The position numbers were made by a program, and so were the translations under genes. From assembly GCA_910578665.1 (NCBI GenBank), contig CAJTQU010000027.1, positions 1 through 22,366 on the forward strand: DNA of 22,366 nt, read 5' to 3'. The DNA comes from an uncultured Muribaculaceae bacterium (GTDB taxonomy: Bacteria > Bacteroidota > Bacteroidia > Bacteroidales > Muribaculaceae). Shown here in pieces: positions 1 to 7,976 of the stretch (the first letter of the stretch is position 1; the number at the start of each line of letters is the position of its first letter). The notes below the pieces were generated by a model. The model was not told the DNA's origin. It saw nothing but the letters and a program-made list of their open reading frames with translations, and made no database searches.

Positions 1-175
1 ACATTTTACTAAAAAATGTTGAATCTGACGGTCAACACTTTTCCGGACTAGACATGCAGTTATAATTGGTTGTCATAATTATACGGGATTTGTGAGGCTG
101 TGTCCGATCCTATCGGTGAGGGTTTAAAATGTGAACTCGCGACACAGTTCTGGCGCTAGAATCTAAGTACAGTGC
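1..175. other. AT-rich intergenic stretch with small weak hairpins
   Basis: I see no gene here. Three small inverted repeats are present: ACATTTT/AAAATGT (1-7 with 13-19), TATAATT/AATTATA (61-67 with 77-83) and CCGAT/ATCGG (104-108 with 112-116). CTGTGTC at 98-104 can also pair with GACACAG at 141-147. None has a good U-tract, so calling any of them the terminator of the minus-strand gene at 176-999 would be a guess. Confidence 0.35.
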
Positions 176-544
176 TTATTCGACGCAATCGTATTCGATA
201 TAAATTGGAGAGCCAAAAGGAAGTGTCTCCCATTTTGATTGACTTGCGTAACGATAGCGTGTCTTGCCTGTCAAGGGTTTTGTCCTCATAGTGAAGTGCT
301 CATTAGAGAAATTCTCAAGAAATTCTAATTCAACATAATAATCATCGGCATCTAGCAGGATTTCTTCGGAGAACTTATGTGAAAAAGAGCCGTTAACAAG
401 TTGCGATTTATCATATTCAAAATATACGGGCTTGATGTTCTGCAAGATATAGTCATCGTCATCTTTGCGATATACATTCACTCTGAATTTCATACGAGAA
501 AGAGGTTTATTATCTGTAATAATAGTAAATCCAATCTCCTTCAA
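176..544 (-). pseudogene. 3' half of the same frameshifted carboxypeptidase-regulatory-like protein
   Basis: This is the C-terminal portion, readable from a TTG codon (MKEIGFTII...) to a normal stop, and its frame stays open upstream of that TTG through GCT-TGG (AW). It contains about 120 residues rich in beta-strand pattern, such as MKFRVNVYRKDDDDYILQNI and DDYYVELEFLEN. I recognise this as the C-terminal domain that follows the CarboxypepD_reg-like domain in full-length Bacteroidales proteins of about 260-270 residues. Joined with the preceding half the product would be about 273 residues, which is full length, so only the frameshift separates them. The TTG is probably not a real start. No function beyond secreted or surface protein can be assigned. 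Downstream I see no convincing terminator, only short weak hairpins between 61 and 147. Confidence 0.6.
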
Positions 545-999
545 CCAAGCTGTTTCTTTACTTTTAGAGGTATCGCCAGTCCCTGACCTGCTGCTTTATA
601 TCCCTCAACGTCCATAGCTATAAAACCACTACTGCCTTTACGGCCGGCGGTCTTATGCTTTATTGTCTGAGGTTTCACAACTACCTCGCTTAACGTGACA
701 ATATCATCAACAAGAAAAATCGTATCCGGCAAATATTTAATATCTCTTACCGAAAATGTTTGTGGAATGTAACCGACAGATGAAATTCGCACCGAGTCAT
801 TCACATGTTCCAAGGGTATATTTAGAGAAAAGTTTCCTAATGTGTCCGTAACTGTGCCAATATTGAGATTTATTATTCCTACATTGGCATATATAATCGG
901 TTCGCCAGTCGATTGTGATGCAACTGTTCGTGCGTGACAGGCAATGGTACACACAGGTAAGAAATAACAGCAGATTAATTTTTGAAATAACGTTTTCAT
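541..999 (-). pseudogene. 5' half of a frameshifted secreted carboxypeptidase-regulatory-like domain protein
   Basis: This 152-residue frame is the N-terminal half of a broken gene. It starts with a signal-peptide-like segment (MKTLFQKLICCYFLPVC, residues 1-17, then a small-residue region near ACHA), followed by a CarboxypepD_reg-like beta-sandwich domain. The family hallmarks TGEPIIYANVGI (about residues 31-42) and GTVTDTLGNFSL (about 48-59) are visible. The domain is non-catalytic; in Bacteroidetes it is found at the N terminus of many secreted or outer-membrane proteins. The frame ends abruptly after KVKKQLG, and the expected continuation (AWLKEIGF) lies in the -1 frame. One extra A in the AAA run at 553-555 would give KVKKTAWLKEIGF without interruption. 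A TAAATTTG box at 1007-1014 lies only 7 bases before the ATG. It is either a true pseudogene or an assembly error; the domain call is firm, the specific role unknown. Confidence 0.7.
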
Positions 1000-1006
1000 G
1001 ATGATG

Positions 1007-1014
1007 CAAATTTA
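1007..1014 (-). promoter_or_regulatory. Bacteroidetes -7 box before the frameshifted surface gene
   Basis: TAAATTTG on the minus strand matches TAnnTTTG and lies 7 bases before the ATG at 999, which would leave almost no leader. No TTTG or TTG is found at the expected -33 distance, so it may be a weak or decayed promoter. From here to recJ (1000-1295) I see nothing else except the recJ promoter; a 63-codon plus-strand frame there looks spurious. Confidence 0.45.
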
Positions 1015-1221
1015 ATGATAATACATGAATTATGAGCCATTTTAAAGATGTTCTTCGCAGTCGTTGATAGAGGGAATATCACAAAGGTGTATTTTATGTA
1101 TTAGCTAGTGGTATGGATTTTGACATTTCGCTGTCAATACGGAAGAATGTCCCATCTCTTTGATTCTATAGAAAGTTTCATAGAGAAACAGAGGAAAAAT
1201 GTTATTATTCGGAGGTTTGGA

Positions 1222-1253
1222 TTTGGCAGTCTCGATTTTTATTATTACTTTTG
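1222..1253 (+). promoter_or_regulatory. Promoter of the recJ-recQ operon
   Basis: TTTG at 1222-1225, a 20-base spacer, then TACTTTTG at 1246-1253: a full match to the Bacteroidetes housekeeping promoter (TTTG-N19-21-TAnnTTTG). Transcription should begin about 5-8 bases later, giving a leader of roughly 35 bases before the recJ ATG. Confidence 0.85.
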
Positions 1254-1295
1254 CAGTGACCTCGCCTCGAATCTCCTACATCAAGACTACTTCCG

Positions 1296-3032
1296 ATGAT
1301 GATACGCAAATGGCATTATATACCTCTCACTCTAAGGCAGCAAAAGGAGGCCGAGGCGCTTTCGCGCCATTGTGGTGACAATGACGCGGTGGCTGAGTTG
1401 CTGTTGCGGCGCGATGTTCACGAGCCTAAGGATGCTGACGGATTCTTTGCCCCCTCAATCGATGATCTGCATGACCCGTTTCTGATGCAGGATATGGATA
1501 AGGCGGTCAACAGGCTTAACCAGGCTATGGGTACCAAGCAGCGTATCATGGTTTATGGTGATTATGATGTTGACGGTACTACGGCGGTGGCCCTTGTATA
1601 CAAGTATCTGCAAAATTATTATTCAAATATAGAATATTATATCCCTACTCGTTATGAGGAGGGGTACGGGGTCTCGCGAAAGAGTATCGATTATGCGGCT
1701 AGCGTGGGCATGAAACTGATTATTGTGCTTGATTGCGGTATAAAGGCCATAGATGAGATTGCTTATGCCAAATCACGCGGAATTGACTTTATAATATGCG
1801 ACCACCATATGCCTGACGAGGAGCTCCCTCCGGCGGTTGCGATATTGAATCCCAAGATGCCGGGTTCCACATATCCGTGCCAGCATCTTAGCGGTTGCGG
1901 TGTGGGCTTTAAGTTTATGCAGGCTTTCGCGCAGAGCAACGGACTGACAAACCATGGCGAACTTCACGGTCTTCTGGACCTTGTGGCGGTGAGTATTGCT
2001 GCCGATCTGGTGCCTATAGTGGGGGAGAACAGGGTCATGGCTTACCACGGCCTGCGACGCCTTAATTCAAATCCCAATCTGGGCCTGCGTTCTATCATCC
2101 GCATATGCAAGCTTACTAATAAGGATATAACCATTTCTGATGTCATTTTCAAAATAGGGCCCAGGATTAATGCGTCAGGACGTATGCAGAGTGGTATTGA
2201 AGCCGTTGATCTGCTGGTAACAAGAGATCTGCATGATGCTTATGAGAAGGGGGCTAACATAGACCAGTACAACAGGGACCGTAAAGAGCTTGATAAGAGG
2301 ATAACTGATGAAGCTAACGAGCTTATAGAGCGCAATGTGAGCATCATAGAAGGCAAACGTTCGATCGTTATATGTAATCATGACTGGCACAAGGGTATAA
2401 TCGGCATAGTGGCTTCGCGTCTGACCGAACTATATTACAAACCGGCCGTAGTGCTTACCGCCACAGAGGGGATGGCTACTGGGTCGGCACGTTCTGTGCA
2501 GGGATTCGACATATACGCAGGGGTCAATTCCGCACGTCATTTGCTGGAAAATTTCGGCGGACATACTTATGCAGTGGGACTGACGTTGAAAGAGGAGAAT
2601 GTCCCTGAGTTCGCGCGCCTGTTTGAGCATTATGTCTCAGAGCATATATTGCCAAGCCAGCTGGAACCTCAGATTGAGATTGACGCACAGATCACATTTT
2701 CGCAGATTACGCCGGAGTTTATCGCGTATCTGCGCAAATTCAATCCGTTCGGACCAGGCAACCAGAAGCCGGTGTTTATCACAAAAAATGTGTTTGATTT
2801 CGGTACGTCAAAGCTGGTAGGAAAAAATATGGAACATATAAAGCTGGAGCTGGAAGATAACAGTACCAGCCGCGTTATCAATGCTATAGCGTTCAACATG
2901 GCGCCGTATTTCGAACATATACATGCCCATAAACCCATAGACATCTGCTATACGATAGAGCATTCCAAGCATCCTTCGCGTGGTGACAGTGTGCAGCTCA
3001 TGGTGCGCGACATAAGGCTTTCGGGCAAGTAG
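1296..3032 (+). CDS. recJ: Single-stranded-DNA-specific exonuclease RecJ
   Basis: RecJ is a 5'-to-3' exonuclease on single-stranded DNA used in recombinational, mismatch and base-excision repair. The 578-residue product has the usual length and the DHH-family motifs in order: YGDYDVDG (residues 87-94), a second metal-binding Asp in LDCG (about 146), the signature DHH (169-171), and GPRINASGRM (288-297). The DHHA1 motif GGHTYAVG is at 421-428, followed by the C-terminal OB-type region. Either of the two adjacent ATG codons at 1296 and 1299 could be the start; both suit the promoter at 1222-1253. The stop codon shares its last base with the upstream-most start of recQ, so the two are transcribed and probably translated together. 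Confidence is very high. Confidence 0.97.
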   Translation: MMIRKWHYIPLTLRQQKEAEALSRHCGDNDAVAELLLRRDVHEPKDADGFFAPSIDDLHDPFLMQDMDKAVNRLNQAMGTKQRIMVYGDYDVDGTTAVALVYKYLQNYYSNIEYYIPTRYEEGYGVSRKSIDYAASVGMKLIIVLDCGIKAIDEIAYAKSRGIDFIICDHHMPDEELPPAVAILNPKMPGSTYPCQHLSGCGVGFKFMQAFAQSNGLTNHGELHGLLDLVAVSIAADLVPIVGENRVMAYHGLRRLNSNPNLGLRSIIRICKLTNKDITISDVIFKIGPRINASGRMQSGIEAVDLLVTRDLHDAYEKGANIDQYNRDRKELDKRITDEANELIERNVSIIEGKRSIVICNHDWHKGIIGIVASRLTELYYKPAVVLTATEGMATGSARSVQGFDIYAGVNSARHLLENFGGHTYAVGLTLKEENVPEFARLFEHYVSEHILPSQLEPQIEIDAQITFSQITPEFIAYLRKFNPFGPGNQKPVFITKNVFDFGTSKLVGKNMEHIKLELEDNSTSRVINAIAFNMAPYFEHIHAHKPIDICYTIEHSKHPSRGDSVQLMVRDIRLSGK

Positions 3033-4996
3033 TGCCCGGTATGAAACACTCTGTCAGCATGGATAATCTTCACTGTATACTTAAGAAATACTGGGGATAT
3101 GATAGTTTCCGCCCCGGTCAGCGAGAGATAATCGATGCGGTGATGGATGGTCGTGATACTCTCGGACTTATGCCGACCGGCGGAGGCAAGTCTGTTACAT
3201 TCCAGGTGCCTGGAATGGCTTTAGGTGGTGTCACTCTTGTTGTTACCCCGCTTATAGCCCTGATGAAGGACCAGGTGGATAATCTGTGTTCGCGTGGTAT
3301 AAAAGCGGCATTTATGCATTCCGCCATGTCGCGAGGTGAAAGTTCGCGTATCTGGCAGCGACTGGTCCACGGTTCTTGCAGGTTTCTATATATATCGCCC
3401 GAACGTTTGCGCTCGGAGCGTTTTCTTGAAGAATTACGGGGCTTGCGCAAAGTCTCACTTATAGTGGTCGACGAGGCCCATTGCATTTCTCAGTGGGGAT
3501 ATGATTTCCGCCCCTCTTATCTTGAGGTCGGTTCTATGCGTCGTTTGTTTCCCACGGTTCCCGTTCTGGCTCTTACGGCATCAGCCACACCGGTCGTGGC
3601 TGATGATATTTGTCGTTTGTTGCATTTTCGCAACCATGTGGTGACACGCAGTTCGTTTTCCAGGCCGAATATAAGTTACGTGGTGCGTCCTACGTCTGAT
3701 CCGGACGGTCAGATGCTGCATATTCTTTCGCGTGTGGCCGGGTCGGCCATAGTCTATGTTCGCAGCCGTAAGGCCACATCGGTGATAGCGCGATTTCTAC
3801 AGGACAACGGTGTAACAGCCGCTTATTTCCACGCCGGATTGGCATTTGAACGCAAGCAAGAGCTTATAGAGCACTGGAAAAGCGGAGACATACGAGTGAT
3901 GGTGGCAACTAACGCGTTCGGCATGGGTATTGATAAAAGCGATGTCCGGCTTGTGATTCATTATGAAGCCCCCCCGACGCTTGAGGAGTATTACCAGGAA
4001 GCCGGCAGGGCCGGTAGAGACGGGAAGCCCTCATATGCCGTAATACTGGACACTGGCAGTTCGCGCCGCAGAATGGGAGCGCGTCTGGCGGCTTCGTTTC
4101 CCTCACGGGAGTATATAAAGGATATATACGAGCGAGTATGCAATTTTATAGGCGTTTCTCTTGAGGAAGGTGCCGGGCGTTTTTATGAATTTTCGCCGGA
4201 TGAGTTTTGCACGCGTTTCAAACAGCATCCGGCCAGGGTGATGAGCGCGTTGAATATACTCGGCGCATCGGGCCTTTTAGAGTTTATAGATGAGAGCGAG
4301 AACGCATCGCGTGTGTTAATAACGGCTACGCGCGAAGAACTTTATCATCTGCCGCCGGATATGGCTTCCGGCACAGATGCCGTACTGCGTGCATTGCTGC
4401 GTCGTTATCCCGGCTTGTTTGCTGATTACGTGCCTATAAGCGAAGACCGCCTCTGTTCTGATACAGGCCTTGACCGGCAGATAGTTTATGAGGCACTGTT
4501 GTCATTGTCTCGCTATGGAGCCATACAGTATGTGCCTAGACGGCGAGCTTCGCACATATTGCTTACATCACATCGCGAAGAGAAAGACACGCTGCTGATA
4601 CCTCGTGCCGTGTATGAGGAGCGGAGGGCAGCGATGAAGGCCCGAATGGATGCCGTGCTGGAATATATCGAAGGGCGCCACAGGTGCCGTGCTTCGGTTA
4701 TTTTGTCTTATTTTGGCGAAAAAAAAGTTGGACCTTGCGGCACGTGTGACATTTGCCGTGCCTCACGGGCCGGGTATGTCAGGCAGGATAATCAGGATAA
4801 TAAAGAATTGGAGCAGGATGTACTGGCATATATAACTGCGGCGCAGGATGCCGGCGGTGCCGCACATGACGCTCTTCTTGATTCGTTTGACGCATGCCGG
4901 ACCAGGGTGGAAGAGTTTTTGCATTTCCTGACCGACAGGCGATATTTAGTACGTTCGCCACAAGGTCGATACTTAATACCCTCTCATAAGCAATGA
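3032..4996 (+). CDS. recQ: ATP-dependent DNA helicase RecQ (short form)
   Basis: RecQ is a 3'-to-5' DNA helicase that unwinds recombination intermediates and supplies RecJ with single strands. Numbering from a GTG at 3032, motif I is MPTGGGKS (47-54), motif II VDEAH (146-150), and motif VI QEAGRAGRDG (322-331). The RecQ zinc cluster is formed by Cys552, 569, 572 and 575. After it there is only a shortened winged-helix region of about 75 residues and no HRDC domain, so this is the short RecQ type, at 654 residues. The true start may be GTG 3032, ATG 3041 or ATG 3059; the conserved part begins just after MDNLHCILKKYWGYDSFRPG, which all of them include. It overlaps recJ by one base and the next gene by four (ATGA), indicating tight coupling. 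Confidence 0.95.
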   Translation: MPGMKHSVSMDNLHCILKKYWGYDSFRPGQREIIDAVMDGRDTLGLMPTGGGKSVTFQVPGMALGGVTLVVTPLIALMKDQVDNLCSRGIKAAFMHSAMSRGESSRIWQRLVHGSCRFLYISPERLRSERFLEELRGLRKVSLIVVDEAHCISQWGYDFRPSYLEVGSMRRLFPTVPVLALTASATPVVADDICRLLHFRNHVVTRSSFSRPNISYVVRPTSDPDGQMLHILSRVAGSAIVYVRSRKATSVIARFLQDNGVTAAYFHAGLAFERKQELIEHWKSGDIRVMVATNAFGMGIDKSDVRLVIHYEAPPTLEEYYQEAGRAGRDGKPSYAVILDTGSSRRRMGARLAASFPSREYIKDIYERVCNFIGVSLEEGAGRFYEFSPDEFCTRFKQHPARVMSALNILGASGLLEFIDESENASRVLITATREELYHLPPDMASGTDAVLRALLRRYPGLFADYVPISEDRLCSDTGLDRQIVYEALLSLSRYGAIQYVPRRRASHILLTSHREEKDTLLIPRAVYEERRAAMKARMDAVLEYIEGRHRCRASVILSYFGEKKVGPCGTCDICRASRAGYVRQDNQDNKELEQDVLAYITAAQDAGGAAHDALLDSFDACRTRVEEFLHFLTDRRYLVRSPQGRYLIPSHKQ

Positions 4997-6558
4997 TTAA
5001 AGATTTAACACTGCGAGTACAGCCTAAAATAGCGGCCACGCCTCATCTGCTGAGGCGCGAGCTTGTATCAGAGTTAGGCGTGGATGATGCCGCGCTGGGG
5101 CATTACCGTGTGATACGTCGTTCAATAGACGCCAGACAGCGTATTGTAATGGTTAACCTTACGGTGCGGTGTGCTGTTTTGCCTGATACCTCTTTTCCAG
5201 ATATTTTTGTGCCTGTGGAATATCCGTGCGTGAAAGAATCAGAGCATCAGGTGATCATAGTGGGAGCCGGCCCGGCAGGGCTGTTCGCCGCTTTGCAGGC
5301 GGTCAGACACGGTATACGTCCCGTAGTGCTTGAACGTGGAGCCGATGTAGATACACGTCGCCGGGATTTGGCCGCCATAGCACGTACAGGTTCGATATCT
5401 CCCGAATCTAATTATTGTTTTGGCGAAGGAGGTGCCGGTGCTTATTCCGATGGCAAACTGTATACGCGCAGTAAAAAACGCGGTCCTGTAGGCGAGGTGT
5501 TGCAGACGCTGGTGCAGCATGGTGCCAGTCCTGAAATTCTGGTTGATGCCCATCCGCATATAGGGTCAGACCGCTTGCCGGCAGTAATTAAGGCAATGAG
5601 GCAGACCATAGAGCGCAGCGGCGGACAAGTGTTGTTTAATACACGGGTTACGCGTTTGCGGACTGACGGTAATCAGGCTTTGGGAGCGGAGACCTCCGAC
5701 GGGATATGTTATCACGGTCCCGTGATACTTGCCACCGGACACTCCGCACGTGATGTGTACCGCTTTTTGCATAATGATGGCGTGATGTTAGAGGCAAAAG
5801 GACTTGCTATCGGTGTCCGTCTGGAGCATCCGCAACGTTTGATAGACAGCATACAGTATCATTCTCCTAAAGGGCGCGGACAATGGCTGCCTGCGGCTGA
5901 ATATAGTTTTGTCGAGCAGGTAGAAGGTCGCGGAGTCTATAGCTTTTGCATGTGTCCAGGCGGTGTGGTCGTTCCGGCGGCATCGGCACCGGGACAACTG
6001 GTGGTAAACGGCATGTCAGCCTCTGCGCGCTCTTCGCGCTGGGCCAATTCGGGAATGGTAGTCGAGATACATCCGGGAGACATACCGGGTTACAGCCAGT
6101 ACGGGCAGCTTGAAATGCTTGAACTGCAGGAAAAACTTGAGCAAGATTTTTTTGTTGCTGCCGGCAATTCGATAGCGGCACCGGCACAGCGTATGACCGA
6201 TTTCGTATCAGGCAAAATATCTGCCTCGCTTCCGGCATCTTCATATATTCCGGGTTTGCGCAGTCTTCCGCTTCATTTCCTGCTTCCGCCTTTTGTGGCA
6301 CGCCGCCTGCAAGAGGGATTCCGCCGGTTCGGACGTAAGAGCCGCGGTTTTCTGACACCAGAGGCTGTCCTGATAGGACTTGAGAGCCGCACATCTTCGC
6401 CAGTTCGCATCCCTCGCGATCCACAGACCCTGGCCCATATATCCATGCGGGGTCTTTATCCGGCAGGCGAAGGGGCCGGATATGCCGGAGGCATAGTCAG
6501 TGCCGCGGTCGACGGTATGCGTTGTGCCGACGCACTGGCCGCATTAATCAAAAGTTAA
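4993..6558 (+). CDS. FAD-dependent dehydrogenase of the COG2509 type
   Basis: This 521-residue protein has an N-terminal domain of about 85 residues, then a dinucleotide-binding Rossmann fold with VIIVGAGPAGLFAALQA (GxGxxG at 91-96) followed by a conserved ERG (about residue 114). It closes with GLYPAGEGAGYAGGIVSAA near residues 490-510, the typical FAD-contacting end of this family. I recognise the family as uncharacterised FAD-dependent dehydrogenases (COG2509) that are widespread in gut Firmicutes and Bacteroidetes; the substrate is unknown. A conserved NYCFGEGGAGAYSDGKL segment (about 139-155) resembles the FAD-binding loop of related flavoproteins. It is probably cytoplasmic, as no signal peptide or membrane segment is seen. 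The ATG overlaps the recQ stop (ATGA), placing it in the recJ-recQ operon, though a functional link with repair is only inferred. Confidence 0.88.
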   Translation: MIKDLTLRVQPKIAATPHLLRRELVSELGVDDAALGHYRVIRRSIDARQRIVMVNLTVRCAVLPDTSFPDIFVPVEYPCVKESEHQVIIVGAGPAGLFAALQAVRHGIRPVVLERGADVDTRRRDLAAIARTGSISPESNYCFGEGGAGAYSDGKLYTRSKKRGPVGEVLQTLVQHGASPEILVDAHPHIGSDRLPAVIKAMRQTIERSGGQVLFNTRVTRLRTDGNQALGAETSDGICYHGPVILATGHSARDVYRFLHNDGVMLEAKGLAIGVRLEHPQRLIDSIQYHSPKGRGQWLPAAEYSFVEQVEGRGVYSFCMCPGGVVVPAASAPGQLVVNGMSASARSSRWANSGMVVEIHPGDIPGYSQYGQLEMLELQEKLEQDFFVAAGNSIAAPAQRMTDFVSGKISASLPASSYIPGLRSLPLHFLLPPFVARRLQEGFRRFGRKSRGFLTPEAVLIGLESRTSSPVRIPRDPQTLAHISMRGLYPAGEGAGYAGGIVSAAVDGMRCADALAALIKS

Positions 6559-6569
6559 AATATAGAATT

Positions 6570-7274
6570 ATGTCAGTTATACTTAATATAGAGACATCCA
6601 CACAATGCTGTTCGGCTGCCGTGTGCGCCGATGGAGAAGTGCTTTTTGAGAAAATAGAGCGCGAAGGCATGAACCATGCCCGTCTGCTTGCGCCTTTTGT
6701 ACAGGAATGCACAGACTATCTCAAGCGCCATGACCGTAAGCCGGAGGCTGTTGCGGTAAGCATGGGGCCGGGTTCGTATACCGGTCTTCGTATAGGCATG
6801 AGTATGGCGAAGGGGCTGTGCGAGGCCCTCGGGCTTCCGTTGATAGGGATTCCCACACTCCAGATATTGGCTGTTAAAGCCATGTTCGCCCGTTATGACT
6901 GGGAGGGTGACGAGATCCTCGTACCCATGCTTGACGCACGCCGTATGGAAGTTTATACGGCTTCTTATGATTTTTCGCTTAAAGAGCTTGAGGCTACGCG
7001 GCCTGTCATACTCGAGGCAGACAGTTTTGTATCTCTGCAAGAGAAATATCATGGCCGACGCCTCGTTTTTATAGGCGATGGTGCAAAAAAGGCACAAGGA
7101 GTGCTCAATGTTCAGGACAATGCCTTGTTTATGCCGGATATATATCCTGACGCAAGGGGCATGATGGCCCTTGCGGACAGAGCCATGCGTTCATCCGAAT
7201 TTTTGGACACTGCATATTCTGTGCCGTTTTATCTGAAAGAATTCCAGGCTACAGTGCCTAAAAAGCCTTTCTAA
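6570..7274 (+). CDS. tsaB: tRNA threonylcarbamoyladenosine biosynthesis protein TsaB
   Basis: TsaB is the dimerising partner of TsaD in the complex that makes N6-threonylcarbamoyladenosine at position 37 of tRNAs reading ANN codons. The protein begins MSVILNIETST, the ASKHA-fold phosphate-1 strand, and has the family signature GPGSYTGLR at about 66-74 and IGIPTLQ at about 93-99. It is 234 residues, the normal TsaB length, and lacks the metal-binding histidines expected in TsaD. A longer frame opens at 6522, but its extra 16 residues overlap the preceding gene and are not conserved-looking, so I choose the ATG at 6570, 11 bases after the previous stop. It is the last gene of the recJ operon. 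No terminator is evident before the next promoter. Confidence 0.93.
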   Translation: MSVILNIETSTQCCSAAVCADGEVLFEKIEREGMNHARLLAPFVQECTDYLKRHDRKPEAVAVSMGPGSYTGLRIGMSMAKGLCEALGLPLIGIPTLQILAVKAMFARYDWEGDEILVPMLDARRMEVYTASYDFSLKELEATRPVILEADSFVSLQEKYHGRRLVFIGDGAKKAQGVLNVQDNALFMPDIYPDARGMMALADRAMRSSEFLDTAYSVPFYLKEFQATVPKKPF

Positions 7275-7286
7275 GGATTGGCCGGC

Positions 7287-7318
7287 ATTGCGAATCACGA
7301 AATTTTTCGTTACTTTTG
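7287..7318 (+). promoter_or_regulatory. Promoter of the DUF4290-murA-rimM operon
   Basis: ATTG at 7287-7290 (a TTG core -33), a 20-base spacer, and TACTTTTG at 7311-7318. The -7 box is identical to the recJ one. The ATG of the first gene follows 22 bases later. Confidence 0.8.
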
Positions 7319-7340
7319 CACTCTTAACGCATAGAAAGCT

Positions 7341-7943
7341 ATGGATTATAATACCCGTCAGCGCCCGTTACTGCTTGCAGAATACGGGCGTAACGTACAA
7401 AATATGGTGGATTACTGTCTGTCGATTCCCGATAGAGACGAGCGTGCCTTGTGCGCCTACGCTATTATAGGCGTGATGCGCAAGCTGACGCCGCAGCAGG
7501 CCAATACACCTGAGAAAGAGCAGAAACTCTGGGACCACCTTAATATTATGTCAAATTTCGCGCTTGACATAGATTTCCCTGTTCCGGTCCTCACGGCAGA
7601 AGAGATGGAGCCGAGGCCGGAGCGTATACCTTATAGCAATAACCGTATACATTGGCGCCATTATGGCAAAAATATAGAGCAGATGGTGCAGCGTGTGGCA
7701 GATCTGCCAGATGATGCCGACCGTGACATGCTTATATCTATGATTGCGCACCATATGAAGAAGTTACAGTTCATACACAATAAAGAGGGTGTGGACGATG
7801 CTAAGATTCTGCGTGATCTGGCACTCTATTCCGGCGGCAGGATAAATCTTGATCCAGCCACTTATCTGCTGCATGAGTTTAAGGAAGCCGCGATGCCCGG
7901 CAATAAGCAACGCAGAAGTCCTTTGCGAAAGAAGAAGAAGTAA
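7341..7943 (+). CDS. DUF4290 domain protein, function unknown
   Basis: The 200-residue product matches the Bacteroidetes-specific DUF4290 family as I remember it: MDYNTRQRPLLLAEYGRNVQ at the N terminus, KLWDHLNIMSNF (about 68-79), a repeated YGKNIEQMV / YGRNVQNMV element (about residues 110 and 15), and IAHHMKK (about 135). The two YG(R/K)N segments suggest an internal duplication of a helical unit. The C terminus is strongly basic (NKQRRSPLRKKKK), which would fit nucleic-acid or ribosome contact but could be incidental. There is no signal peptide or membrane segment, so it is cytoplasmic. In Bacteroidales this gene usually lies directly before murA, as here (33 bases apart). Its role is unknown; the conserved neighbourhood is the only clue. 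Confidence 0.9.
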   Translation: MDYNTRQRPLLLAEYGRNVQNMVDYCLSIPDRDERALCAYAIIGVMRKLTPQQANTPEKEQKLWDHLNIMSNFALDIDFPVPVLTAEEMEPRPERIPYSNNRIHWRHYGKNIEQMVQRVADLPDDADRDMLISMIAHHMKKLQFIHNKEGVDDAKILRDLALYSGGRINLDPATYLLHEFKEAAMPGNKQRRSPLRKKKK

Positions 7944-7976
7944 ATCTTTCAGACAACCCTATTCAAACAGAATGCA

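Noticed and set aside
541..565. Programmed -1 frameshifting as the explanation of the split gene
   Set aside because: The zero-frame codons GTA AAG AAA CAG do not form a slippery X XXY YYZ heptamer, and I see no stimulatory stem after it. A lost A is simpler.
1108..1299. 63-codon plus-strand reading frame before recJ
   Set aside because: It contains the recJ promoter, ends at the recJ start and shows no recognisable protein character.
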